Of a stretch of 64,000 bases of DNA, positions 31,377 through 46,847 are shown piece after piece; the first letter of the stretch is position 1; every line of letters begins with the position of its first letter. Below the pieces are notes generated by a model. The model was given only the letters and a program-made list of their open reading frames with translations. It was not told the origin of the DNA and ran no database searches. The position numbers and the translations under genes are program-made. This DNA comes from Bolinopsis microptera (lineage: Eukaryota; Ctenophora; Tentaculata; Lobata; Bolinopsidae), in contig NC_087080.1 in assembly GCF_026151205.1 (NCBI RefSeq), forward strand, positions 15,199,337 through 15,263,336, read 5' to 3'.

Positions 31377-32057
31377 CTTAATATATATGTGTTTATCCGT
31401 GCCATTTTACTGACACCACGGCATCAACTTTAACGCGACTTTCCGCAAAAACCGTAAAAGATATACAACTGAAACTTTATTGACCGCGTCAAATGCTTTA
31501 ATGGCTTCTAAATCAGCATGAAAAAATAAAAAATTGGCCAAGAAATAGGAGTTTTAGAACCCAAAATTTGGACCCCCAAGTGGTGTCAAAAACGCGAATT
31601 AAATAGGTAATAATCATTTTACTTTTAGTCTCTTGAGACTGAGTCTTGACACCATTTTTGGGTTATACGGGTTCCTGCTAGTTAGTGTAATTAATGCAAT
31701 TAGTTGTGGAACACAACAAGAAAATTGAGAACAATCTTGTGTGAGGGTAGGGACCCAGATGTCGTTTCTAACCCAAATAAACTTTAAGGAGGCTTCTCAT
31801 CAGTAGCCGCACCTCCTTACTCGGTTTCTGAACTGGAATTCTATGGGCTTCCAGACGGCCAGACCGAGTATTACCATCCCATCCTTCTAGAGTTCATCAC
31901 AAGTAGCACCCACTTTGAAGATCTTTGACACCCAGACTTAACGGGTGATACTCGTAAAATATCTGTTCCATATATTGGAACTCGGCGCGCGTCCTGGTAG
32001 GTTATAAACCTACAACACCCAGACACACCCCATTGTATATTGGAACTCGGCGCGTGT
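31377..32057. other. LINE tail, probable insertion and repeat words
   Basis: Copy A of the LINE reads straight from gtaattattataa to ctagtgtaattaatgcaatt. Here those words are separated by about 300 bp (31377-31675), so another piece seems inserted in the tail. Further right, atattggaactcggcgcg occurs twice (about 31973 and 32037). No gene is seen. Confidence 0.5.
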
Positions 32058-32730
32058 CCCCAGGAAACCCTACCGGCTGGGGTATATCTCCAAAAGTAAA
32101 ATAAATAGAACCTTCCGGTTTTTAACAAAATGTCCGTCTCGTAAATTTAAAGTTGGCTCCCAGGAGCACAATTTGGGACAACTTAGATTTTGAATTAAAC
32201 CAAAAAGTTTGATTTTGGGCTAAATAAAATATCACAGCTTTTAAACTTTGCGAAGTAATGTCGTTGTCATGACTACTAGGCTCAATGCAGCGTGCGAAAG
32301 GTAAACTTGATGTGACGCGCGACGCCAAACGTGCTGTTGAAAATCTATCACCTCTAGCAAGCCCAGCAGGCGGTAAGGTTTTCTGGGTGTGTGATAGAGC
32401 TGAGAGTTTATAGTTCAGCTGCAGAAGAAAGCAGCAGGAAGGGGGGGGGGGTGAGAAGGGAGGGGGAGGTGCAGGGAAGTAGGGGATGTTTTGCGATATA
32501 AGAATTATAATTTCGACGGAAAATGTATGAAGTTTTAAAAGTAGATTTTGAGGCTGAAGATCGCGTTTTTACCTACCCATCCAGGATGCCCCTTTCATGT
32601 TGGCGAAATTCTCTACTTTCTTTTGATATTTTAAAATTGAAATTTGACTTGATTGGTGGAGAGTTATGGTTTGTCAAAGTGAACGTTTTAAAATGAAAGC
32701 GCAAATTATTTTGAACGCGCGTAGGTTCGG
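32058..32730. repeat. 673-bp tandem duplication, unit 1
   Basis: Begins cccaggaaaccctaccggct and ends cgtaggttcgg; repeated immediately at 32731 with few changes. It includes a ggggggggggtgagaaggga purine-rich patch with G-quadruplex potential around 32441-32490. Confidence 0.95.
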
Positions 32731-33402
32731 CCCAGGAAACCCTACCGGCTGGGGTATATCTCCAAAAGTAAAATAGATAGAACCTTCCGGTTTTCAACAA
32801 AATGTCCGTCTCGTAAATTTAAAGTTGGCTCCCCAGGAGCACAATTTGGGACAACTTAGATTTTGAATTAAACCAAAAAGTTTGATTTTGGGCTAAACAA
32901 AATATCACAGCTTTTAAACTTTGCGAAGTAATGTCGTTGTCATGACTACTAGGCTCAATGCAGCGTGCGAAAGGTAAACTTGATGTGACGCGCGACGCCA
33001 AACGTGCTGTTGAAAATCTATCACCTCTAGCAAGCCCAGCAGGCGGTAAGGTTTTCTGGGTGTGTGATAGAGCTGAGAGTTTATAGTTCAGCTGCAAAAG
33101 AAAGCAGCAGGAAGGGGGGTGAGAAGGGAGGGGGAGGTGCAGGGAGGTAGGGGGATGTTTTGCGATATAAGAATTATAATTTCGGCGGAAAATGTATGAA
33201 GTTTTAAAAGTAGATTTTGAGGCTGAAGATCGCGTTTTTACCTACCCATCCAGGATGCCCCTTTCATGTTGGTGAAATTCTCTACTTTCTTTTGATATTT
33301 TAAAATTGAAATTTGACTTGATTGGTGGAGAGTTATGGTTTGTCAAAGTGAACGTTTTAAAATGAAAGCGCAAATTATTTTAAACGCGCGTAGGTTCGGC
33401 CG
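32731..33402. repeat. 673-bp tandem duplication, unit 2
   Basis: Second unit with the same landmarks and a shorter G run near 33113. A 31-bp piece of the unit (gtgtgatagagctgagagtt) recurs once more just after its end, so the array may once have been longer. Confidence 0.95.
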
Positions 33403-35818
<2,416 letters not shown>

Positions 35819-37175
35819 GAGAGCTGAGAAAGTGAGAGGGTCACAGGTGACGGATCTAAGTGTTTTGCTTTGTAACAAGTCGTACAGGTTATCCTGATAT
35901 CTTTACTGTGTAATTTCACCCTTCTGCTACGCTTGACCTGTACTCAATTTTACTTGTTATAATTGTGATATAACCACTCACTATGAATGCCATTGTGCTG
36001 TGTTACCAATATTAAACCAATAGTTGGTGACAAGTGCTATAAGATACGTAAAATACTGCTGGTTCAATGGTTCAGTCAACTAGTCAACCTCTAATATCCT
36101 AAATCTTCAGTCTTTAAGCACTATGGCATGTTTTATAGTTGTAGCTCTAACTTCCGAGTATTAATCGTGACTATAACTTATAATCATATGACATCACAAC
36201 TTTTTATAAATAATAAGAAAGATAACAAAATGGTTTACTCAAAGCTAATGTAATGCTTGTAATTCTAGTGCTAGTTCAGCTTATCCCGATTTCATTAGTT
36301 TTGAGTCATATGTGGTTAAATTGGGTTAGATGTTGCAACTCCCATAAGTTAATAAACTATTACATATTATAGACAAATAGTCGTATATAAGCTCTAAACC
36401 GCGGTTGAAGAGCAGCTTTGGTTTTTGTGTCTTTGATTCCTCCCCTGACGTCGGAGTCTGTGTTGCGAATAATATTTCAGTTTGAAGCTATTTGTTCGTG
36501 ATTTCCCGTTTGTATGGTGATTTGTCCCTTAGCTTTGCATACTGTAAGCAAACTCTTATCAGCACAAGCTTTATTAAGACTCTTTTAATATGTTAAAGTT
36601 ACAGGGCGTTTCAAGTTTCCAAGCAGTATCTGACACATACAAGAAGATAATGTCGCGTTGTGTCAGTATAGGGTTGAATTTCACACACAATATCTTATTA
36701 ACCTTTACTACATTCTAGATATTTTGTTCGAGTTTACGGTTTCATAAACACCTTCAATACCGCATTTAAAATGACGTTCATTATTTGTAATTGAAGCTGC
36801 ACGTGTCGTCGTAGTTTAAACTGCTGTCTAAATTATGGTTTTACAGTTTGACTCATCTCGACTACTCACGTTTCAAATGGGGACTGGGATGGCAATGTTG
36901 AATTACGTTTTCAGCTCGGTTTGATCGGATAACTTTAGACGTTTCCTAGCAAAATGTTAACGAGTTAAATCTCAGACATGACATTTCCTGGACGAGTTTA
37001 TAATAAGTTATACTTATCATACTTCATTATAGTTATCATGGTTATGGTACGTTGAAGTTTGAGGTTTGTAAGCCTCACTATACAAGAGTACAGACTAATT
37101 ATCCCATCTTTGATCAGGAAACATTTGAATTTGGCGGATCTCTCGTTCTCCGTGCACCTGTCACACGACAACGTT
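35819..37175. other. No gene recognised
   Basis: AT-rich unique-looking sequence lying just upstream of the promoter-like cluster; no domain-bearing frame. Confidence 0.5.
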
Positions 37176-37625
37176 TAGTCACGTGATTTAAACATTACAA
37201 TACACGACGTCCAACGAGCGCGCGTAAAACCTAGCACGTGCAAGTAATTAGCAGTCACGTGACGCATCAACTCTCACTCGGTGACAAAAGCGTCCCCTGA
37301 GGGGGCAGTAAGTGACTCTCTCTTCAACGCAATCTCTATTTAACATAATATACACGCGGTAGTACAATTATATCTACATCTTGATCTGTTACGCTGTATT
37401 GACCGCTCACGGAGAAATGACCTTCCGCAAATCCCCGCATTAATCAGTAAAAAGCACGTGGGTGACCTTGGTCACGTGATCATTACTGCGCTCTGATTGG
37501 TCGGGGTAAGTCACGTGGCTCGTCCAACACTTGCTACTCCTCGACCAGAACGCGTCCTCATTGGCCACCACCGGGGGCCCTCAATTTATAATATGGGGGT
37601 TAAAACCAGTTGAGTAAGTTACTCA
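37176..37625 (+). promoter_or_regulatory. Promoter-like CACGTG/CCAAT cluster
   Basis: Six CACGTG E-boxes lie in 338 bp: 37180, 37235, 37256, 37455, 37473 and 37512. The one at 37254-37263 is GTCACGTGAC, the exact ten-base CLEAR-type element bound by TFEB/MITF-class bHLH-ZIP proteins. Two inverted CCAAT boxes (ATTGG at 37496 and 37560) and a TATA-like tttataatat at 37585 follow in the order expected for plus-strand transcription starting near 37615-37625. CpG and G+C are raised compared with the flanks. The gene it would serve is not visible nearby; a non-coding first exon of the gene at 50203 is possible, as that gene's ATG exon is preceded by an acceptor. Regulation is inferred from motifs. 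Confidence 0.55.
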
Positions 37626-38866
37626 CAGAGTACACCACAGTGTACACTGAACAGTCTAGCAAGCCCTTCCCTTCCGCCTTTCTGAGTTTCTCAGTTATTG
37701 TTGCTCATTATCTTCGACATCAGAACTAGTATGGTTGTCCGCTGTTAACTTAAATCTTTATAATTGTGAATTCAGGCACAGTTTATAAAATTGAAGTATA
37801 TTCTAAGCTTTCTGTTGTTCTGCTGTTTTAGGCGAATGATCCGGATCTAAATTTACCCTTGTGATGACATTTTTTGACGGAAGATGTCAGATTAATCAGT
37901 TTCCTCGATGGCACAATCAGGATTTTCAGTTACCTCGTTATTTGTGACGACTAAAAGAACATCGGAGACTAACTTAAGAAAACGGAATAAGTTGGGCTGT
38001 GCTGCCCGTTTTAATCTGACTGTTTGAGCAGTTTACCATTGAGCAGTTTACCAGAGTTATATAGCTTTTATTTTAATATTCATACATATGCTAATAGTGT
38101 AGTTATATTTATAGTAACAGTAATTAGTATTCTTATCGATCGTTAAGACTCTCTAATCAGTATCATTATGTCAGATGCCCTGATATATCGTTAAATATAA
38201 ACGTTATATAAAATAAGCCTGCTTCAAGTCCGTGATTATATAACTTGAATTTACTCTCACAATGCTCTGAGCTATCTCTTATCCAATTCAAATCGACTTA
38301 CCATTTTGTACCTACCCATTGGCAACATTAGAAACTTTACAGCATTCGTTTATACTATTTTGTATTTTGAATCAAACTTGATGAACTGCAAAAGCCTAAA
38401 TGACTGTTGGGAATCTTGGTACGTCCACACTTAGTAAATTTCGTATCGACCAGTTCATTCTGATTTTATTGATCGCTATAATTTACTATCTTGAGACAAT
38501 AATGTCTGGTAGAAATACTGGTTAAACAGATCAAGCAGAACATTGTCGATCACAGATGTTTTATACTCAGTGATCAAAATCACAGAGCAGAAAGAGTGGT
38601 AATTTTCTCTGAGAATTGTGCAACCTGTTACCGATTAACTGTCGATTGATCCTTATACTTCTTACAAATATCGTAAAGGATAAGGTGATTAAACTACTCC
38701 AATTAAATGGAAATTAGATAGTAATACTATTATATCTGTATACAGATTACAGCGCTCCCCGGACTATTTCTAGTCCGGACTAATATTTAGATATCTGTCA
38801 CAGGAGCTTCACTTATAGTCACGGAGATAGTAGAACCGACAAAGGGAAATTGCTCTTTTCAAATAT
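37626..38866. other. No gene recognised; possible 5' UTR
   Basis: Follows the promoter-like cluster. No coding frame and no convincing splice donor were found in the first few hundred bases. Confidence 0.4.
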
Positions 38867-38870
38867 TTAA

Positions 38871-40916
38871 AGGACCAGTTAACTGAAAAAAAAGTTATCC
38901 TCATATTTTGACAGATTGTGACAAATAGCAAACTGAGCAACGAGTCGAAATTCCTAAATCTCTAACTGCTCTCTAACGCGTGTAATTAGCGTTTGTATTA
39001 TTTTGGCGATGACGTCATAAAGTCCCTTGCGCGCACAGAGCAGCTCGTGAGACTGTATTTTACAGGTAAAAATGGACATAATACAATGTTTCTCCCCCAA
39101 ATAACTCGAAAAGTAAGTGTTTTAGGGTACATGTTGCTTCATAAGTTGTATATAAACATGGCCATTCTGCACAATTTGCATCCATTCAAAAATCTGTAGG
39201 GCCTTCATAGCCCAATTTACGAGATACCCATATTTTTGCATGATTTCTGGAACCGGAAATCAGTTTTTCGCCAATAACTGAAAAAGTAAGCACTTTAAGG
39301 CATCTGTTTCTTCGTAAGTCATATATTAATATGCTAAATGCGGTTCTTTTGCACCCTGTTTAAAGACTCTATCACGATCCTATCGAAAATGGGCTCAGCA
39401 CCACGCCCAAAATGGTTTTTGGCGAATTTCTCGAAAAGTAAGGATTTTAGGCCATGTGTTGCTGAATAACTCCTATATAAACTTGCATATGCGGCTTCGT
39501 TTAAGCCTATTTTGAAGTCTCCACGACCTTCAGAAGCAAAGGGTCGGTTACGTTATTGGGTCAATATCGGCGTGGTCAATATGTCTCCAACCGAAAATCG
39601 TTTATTCATACTTTTGGGAAGGTCTTTGCAAAATTTCGGGAGTATACGAAAATTTGCAGGTTCAATTCCATAAATGTCCATAAATGACTAGACTACACAA
39701 GTTTAGAGTTAACTTTAGAGAAACTCATAAATCATTATTATCTAAAATTAAGCTGTCAGTGTCCATGATCAACCTATGGCTACAATGTTTTACGTGAAAA
39801 TTGAAATGTAAAAATCAGTAGTAATATAAAAAGTGTATTTTTAGATTAAAGTGCTATCTCATAGTTTAAGAATTGTATAGATTAACGTTTGTCGTTTAGC
39901 CATCTAAGAATCGATCGTGCCGTAATATATATGGCCAAAGAATAATAGGGTCTTGGAAATTCTATAGTTGTTCAGTGGGTCGATTGACTGAACACGTTTG
40001 CACTTGGTATTTAATTTTATGATCATACAAGTAGGACGATAACTAGGTAAGTCAAATTCAAAACACTCCGCACACTATACAGTCCAATCAGTATTTAGTA
40101 GACCGGGTATTTTTCGGTTCCCACGGCACCGTTCTGATAGGAGCTACTTCTACTAATTAAATGGTCCCATGGGAACGGCCGTAAAATAGCCAGACTTCTT
40201 GTCTCCTGTACTGTCTGGCACGTGTGGATTAAAGTATAGTAAGAAATTTCGCTATGCTAAAAATATAATTGCTCTCGGAACTATGTCTTTTAGGACAGCG
40301 AACCATTCGACTGCTCGCATTCTTCCGAACAACTGTAATATTATATTACAGAGTTACACTCTTATCAGCTATATTTAATATATAGCACATTGTTTTGTGT
40401 ATTAGTTTCATGTACTGGGGAAAAATAATCGGTACAGTCTCCCTTCGTTTGTAATGAAGCAATGAAAACAATCCAAAATTATCACATATGACATAACTTG
40501 TAATAGCAGAGACTTTCTAACCGTACATTCACCCGCCACTGTTCAAGAACTTATGTCACTGTTTAAAATCCTGACGTGAGCACTGTACATCCAATCAGCT
40601 ATTCATATAGTTAGGGTGATAGCCAAAACTATAAGGATTTTGTAGAACTAGGGAAATAGTCATAACTCTAAAATTTGAGTGAGTAACACGTGTTTTATTG
40701 ACGATGATAAACATTTGTGCATTGTATTACGCTATGCAAGCGCGCACTGAGGGACTTTATGACGTCACGCGGCCACAGCTTATTATTGCAATAACACGCG
40801 TTACACGTACGCTAGAGAGTTGGTTCTTTCGGCGATACGATTCTTTACCAGTTTGTCACAGCTGATTTAAATCTTAGCCAAATTGGAGACTACAAATTTT
40901 TCAGTTAACTGGTCCT
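38871..40916. mobile_element. 2-kb TTAA-flanked TIR element
   Basis: The left end AGGACCAGTTAACTGAAAAA and the right end (its reverse complement) are flanked by TTAA at 38867-38870 and 40917-40920. Inverted similarity continues inward for about 170 bp and includes atgacgtcataaagtccct at about 39009 and its inverse near 40760. Between them, three diverged units of about 150-190 bp (39090-39530) start with aactcgaaaagtaag-like words. There is no transposase. Like the element at 12348, it starts AGGA, uses TTAA and carries TGACGTCA in its subterminal arms. Confidence 0.88.
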
Positions 40917-40920
40917 TTAA

Positions 40921-42125
40921 AATATCTAAAATTTAAAATAGTTAAACATTTTAAATTAACTGTTTTGGTATCGGATCGGCAGGCTGAGGGGCAACGTCAA
41001 TGCCATACAGCCTACAGGCTAGCTCATCAATCTTTTATGTGAACTATGGGCGTTGGTTACATGAACTTTACAGGAGCAGTACGGTGGAGGTCATAATATT
41101 GTAGGGTCATGAGCACCTTTTAGTAACTACATTAAGCTTTCAAGTGACCATAAATAGCTCGTAAAGACACCTTGTAGTTGTACTGATCCGCTGCACTCAG
41201 GTCCGCGAAATATTTCTCAAAAAGTATACTTTATGCAGCAAATATTTCTCGTATCTCTTATTCGTAGGGATCACACAATATTTTTCCCACTTTGTAGGTC
41301 TTTTTTAGTTAGTTCCCAAAAATAACGATCATATAAACTTTCACCAAGTTTAAATCTCCGCTGCTAAACCAACACGCCGGCCCGGTTCCTAGGAATCCGA
41401 ATATATTTTTGGGCAAGGAGCAAATCTTTGTATAACTCGATACAACTTTGGTGTTTATAATTCAGATTTGCCGCAGATGTCGCTAAATGCAACAAATTAT
41501 GCGTCTATAACTATAACTTTGAGCGACCGTAAATTGTTCGTAATTTATACTCCCTGGTATGGCAGCAAACCTGATATTGAATTAACCTCTCAGGCACTTG
41601 GGAGATTTTCTCGGTCCTTGATTTTATGGTTTTGAGTGTAGTTTAAAGCCTGCTTGGAAAATTGGATTAATTTCTAAATCATCCTATGGATACTATACCA
41701 ATGAAATTGGTAGACTACTTACTCTAATATTCTCAGCGACCTGTGTCATTTTAAAACCGACCTCCTCGCCTCTCAGAGATCCCTCCTTCATGCTTTCTTG
41801 ACATACCGTATAATGTTTTAATGTGTTACACTCGGTTTAAAAAATTAAAACAATTGTTTTTGTCTCACTTAACCGAAATCCTTTTTAACTAATATAAGCG
41901 ATATCTAGATCGATTTATTATAGTCGTTTACCAGTAAAAGCCGGGAACTCAAATCTCAAAAAGGCAAAATGCACCTGGCACCTGCATGCAATAAACAATG
42001 TTTCGTCATCAATATGTCCTTACAGAACATAATTACAATATCTCATCAGTCAACATGTAAGATGGGACAAACAAACATATCAACTCTGTAGAAATTTATC
42101 TTTCTCTCGTGGTGTGATAATGTGA
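40921..42125. other. No gene recognised
   Basis: No domain-bearing frame or repeat is seen. Confidence 0.5.
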
Positions 42126-43965
42126 CACACACACACACATACACACACACACACACACTGACTCACTGACTCACTGACTCACTGACTCACACTCACTGAC
42201 TCACACTCACTGACTCACTGACTCACACTCACTGACTCACACTCACTGACTCACTGACTCACTGACTCACTGACTCACTGACTCACTGACTCACTGACTC
42301 ACTGACTCACTGACTCACACTCACTGACTCACTGACTCACTGACTCACTGACTCACTGACTCACTGACTCACTGACTCACTGACTCACTGACTCACTGAC
42401 TCACTGACTCACTGACTCACACTCACTGACTCACACTCACTGACTCACACTCACTGACTCACACTCACTGACTCACACTCACTGACTCACACTCACTGAC
42501 TCACACTCACGGACTCACACTCACTGACTCACACTCACTGACTCACACTCACTGACTCACTGACTCACTGACTCACACTCACTGACTCACACTCACTGAC
42601 TCACACTCACTGACTCACTGACTCACTAACTCACTGACTCACTGACTCACACTCACTGACTCACACTCACTGACTCACACTCACTGACTCACACTCACTG
42701 ACTCACACTCACTGACTCACACTCACTGACTCACACTCACTGACTCACACTCACTGACTCACACTCACTGACTCACACTCACACTCACACTCACACTCAC
42801 TGACTCACTGACTCACACTCACTGACTCACACTCACTGACTCACACTCACTGACTCACACTCACTGACTCACACTCACTGACTCACTGACTCACTGACTC
42901 ACTGACTCACTGACTCACTGACTCACTGACTCACTGACTCACTGACTCACTGACTCACTGACTCACTGACTCACTGACTCACTGACTCACTGACTCACTG
43001 ACTCACTGACTCACTGACTCACTGACTCACTGACTCACTGACTCACACTCACTGACTCACACTCACACGTCTTCACAGTCTCACAGTCACACTCACTGAC
43101 TCACACTCACTGACTCACACTCACTGACTCACACTCACTGACTCACTGACTCACTGACTCACTGACTCACTAACTCACTGACTCACTGACTCACTGACTC
43201 ACTGACTCACTGACTCACTGACTCACTGACTCACTGACTCACTGACTCACTGACTCACTGACTCACTGACTCACTGACTCACTGACTCACTGACTCACTG
43301 ACTCACTGACTCACTGACTCACACTCACTGACTCACACTCACTGACTCACACTCACTGACTCACACTCACTGACTTACACTCACACTCACTGACTCACTG
43401 ACTCACTGACTCACTGACTCACTGACTCACTGACTCACTGACTCACTGACTCACTGACTCACTGACTCACTGACTCACTGACTCACTGACTCACTGACTC
43501 ACTGACTCACTGACTCACTGACTCACTGACTCACTGACTCACTGACTCACTGACTCACTGACTCACTGACTCACTGACTCACACTCACTGACTCACACTC
43601 ACTGACTCACACTCACTGACTCACACTCACTGACTCACACTCACACTCACTGACTCACTGACTCACTGACTCACTGACTCACTGACTCACTGACTCACTG
43701 ACTCACTGACTCACTGACTCACTGACTCACTGACTCACTGACTCACTGACTCACTGACTCACTGACTCACTGACTCACAGACTCACTGACTCACTGACTC
43801 ACTGACTCACTGACTCACTGACTCACTGACTCACTGGCTCACTGGCTCACTGACTCACTGACTCACTGACTCACTGACTCACTGACTCACTGACTCACAG
43901 ACTCACTGACTCACTGACTCACTGACTCACTGACTCACTGACTCACACTCACTGACTCACAGCGT
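42126..43965. repeat. ACTGACTC satellite (8-bp and 14-bp units)
   Basis: A CA-dinucleotide start (42126-42157) leads into about 1.8 kb of the octamer ctgactca mixed with a 14-bp variant actgactcacactc. Each unit contains TGACTCA, the AP-1/bZIP consensus. Rare variants (ggctca, cacagact, a cttcacagtctcacagtc interruption at 43070-43090) show blockwise amplification. Confidence 0.97.
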
Positions 43966-46847
43966 ACTCAGTATCAGACTTCAGAGTATCAGTATCATAG
44001 TTGGTGCCTTCTCTCGCCACACTAAGTGAAGTCATCAACCTTTCTATCTGGACGTGTCATGCAGGTGTGCCTCTGTAGATCTTGAGCACGGCTGATCTCC
44101 GTCCGCTCTTTCTCTCTCCCACCGAGTGTAAAATATAGCAATAACAAGCAATTTCTACTGTTTCGAACATGAGTGATGTAAGATTACTTTTCTCTTTCAA
44201 CGGCCAGGTTTGTTGCTTAACTGCGAGATTTAACTTGTTCTCTAAGTGGTCAATGTTGCTTTTACAAACGTTTTGATTGGTTAATGTTCATGTCGTAAGG
44301 ATTATAACTAAATTATGAGGCTTTTATGATTGAGCAGCTAGTTATGATTCGTTTTGATTTTGCTTTTTTGTTCGAATTGATTGGACAATGTGACTTATTT
44401 GTTTACTTGTTTCCAATTTTTGTACAAGCATACATTATGCTGTGACGGATTGAACTGCAAAACAATATGCAATATGTATACATCTGTTTAACATGCACGT
44501 GAAACATAAATATAGCTCAATAATCTATAACATTAGTGATTCACTGTATTTCTTGAGTCAGTACATTGCGCAGAGCACAAATATTGCAGGATACCTTAAT
44601 TCGATGGAATTTACTAAACGGTATTTTGGGACATAACTTGGGAAGCCGGCAAGCCCTTTTAGTGATATAAAGCTAACAGTTGACGCACTTAGTAGTGTAG
44701 TAGTATTCGTTTCTTGGAGAAAGCTAGCCTGGATACATAGATGCAGGGCCTGATTATGTAAATATTCCTGCATCCAGTCTAATTAGATCCGTATAGTACA
44801 CGCTTCAAAGTACAAAGTGGGTACTTTTCAGTATAACAAAGAAGTGTGATTCGTAAAGGGTATAAACTGCAAGAAGGACACATCAGTGCCCTCTGTAGGG
44901 CGGTGGATAAATCACACTTAGGAGGCCTGTTACTCAGCTATAGTCCCTAAGAGTTCGTGGACTGCATTCTTGCTGAATAATATGGCTGTAGGGCACTGGA
45001 TAAATCGGACATCCCTTCATCCGAACATCAAATTAGAGTTTCTTTGTAATTGTGTGCTCCGCAGTTCGGCTCCCCGCAATATATTAGTACGTAATATATA
45101 GTACTTGCTATTTCGTGTTGCCCCCATTGTTTGCTCGTCAGATGTTTCCTTTCTCCTAATATAGGGATATCACTCATCCCCCGTGGCTGATATTTAGCTT
45201 GCAGCATTGTTTTGCTTCTACCAACTCCATTTTATCCTTTTTCGCTTTTGTCATGATATTATAATGCTTGAGTGCTCGTTTGGTGGTGGATTCATGGTAG
45301 TGATAGAAGAAAGTTTTAACCCATTAACTTATTTTGACGTAAATGGGTTAAATAATTTTGCGACATATTATTAAAATCGTGGCAGAAGCCGCTCATGAAC
45401 GCTGACATGAACTCGTTTCTTATTTAATATTTTTCCAGCTGTGTCAAGTTCTCACGGACTTTAAAACCTGTTTCTCAGACTAGCAGCTATTAATAATGAT
45501 GGTTAAACCCTTAAAAGGACGGGTAATTGCAGTCGACAGTAGTTATAAAATATCACAAGATAGAGTTCCAATTCTGCTCTTTGCTGTGCAGTATATATAT
45601 GTGTAAACTAGACCTGCATAAGCCAGGGGAACGGCCCATAGCAAGGTAACTAGGATGGCCCGGCACCCAAAAACCTGTGCAGTGTTTGGTATTTTAGCAG
45701 TGTTTGAAGAAGCACTTTAAGAAGCAATGCAAAAACGTAGCAGCTCATTATTGCCGGCTCAATTCATTTTTGTAATTTTTGCTAAACACAGTAAAAGTTT
45801 AGTCCTCATAATCGAACATCCCTCAAATATATTGCAAACGTGAACTGCATCTCGTTGATATGTAAGATCAGATCTCTCCACTAAGATGATTAATTGGATT
45901 CCAGTTGGCCGGTTTCATGGGATAGTAATAAAACTAAGCTAATATCCATCTTCCTGATAAAACCCTGGGTATATTACGCTCACTAGATACTTCAAACCAC
46001 CAGAGCACTGAGCAGCCGAATACTTTAAGTTTAATATAATTATAAATAGCAGAAGCAATCCCAAATCACCTCGGCCGAATCACTTCCAGACTTTAATACT
46101 TTAATAGTGATATCAAATTCTGTTCTCCTAATTAGGGTGTTGCAACTTCCTACTAGCAATCTACTTGCAGCTGAACGTGCCGGTGATGTAATAAAAAGGA
46201 AATTGGTCGATAATGTAGTCCTTTTCCCTAGCTGGGTTAAACTTTGCAGAACCATCGAAACCATTCATGTCTAGACTAAAGGTTGGTAATCGATTTCGAA
46301 TTTTGGAGCAATCGTTTATATCAGGTACATTTCATGTTAATTGTATTTAAAACAAACCTGAAAGTAAAATATTACTTTTACATTATACTGAACCACGTTC
46401 ATATCAAAAAACAATGCCAGGCTGCCAGCATGGTTATTGGATTTATTAGTAACACTAAACAATAGACATGTTACGATTTTATTATGATGTTTACATATTG
46501 TTTCTCACTCCAGCTGCAGTCTGGTAGTGTTGAGTCTCAGGAATATTTTTCTAGCTCTCACTTTCCATGTTTTTGCCTCACAGGAGCTATTGTGGTCTTT
46601 TCTAAATATAACTGTAATACATTGATGTAAAGTTTATTTGAATTTTGAAATAAAAAAGGTTACGTAATGTTTTAATAAATATGGGCTTATTGTAGCATAT
46701 AATAGTATTTATTATTTAATATTGCTTGGGATGACAAGCTCAGCCTCAGCAATGCTGAGTTAATGCAGCTTGTATTGAATTTAATCAACTTCACACATCA
46801 AATGTTTTAAAGAATCGCACTCGCTTGGCAGACTGCGCGATCATGGA
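43966..46847. other. No gene recognised
   Basis: Immediately after the satellite, 44000-44130 is richer in G+C and might be a regulatory region. An ATG followed two codons later by a GTAAGA donor at 44169-44183 could be a tiny first exon but is unsupported. The minus-strand frame at 46040-46264 has no known domain. Confidence 0.4.

Noticed and set aside
31377-31675. Defined transposon in the LINE tail
   Set aside because: Comparison with the other LINE copy suggests an insert, but no clear TIR or target duplication was found.
44169-44183. ATG followed by a GTAAGA donor as a first coding exon
   Set aside because: Three codons without conserved context are not enough, and no in-phase partner exon was identified.
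46040-46264. Minus-strand frame and an overlapping 35-codon frame starting MNGFDGSAKFNPARE
   Set aside because: Looks exon-like, but no neighbouring exon, family or good splice site was found.
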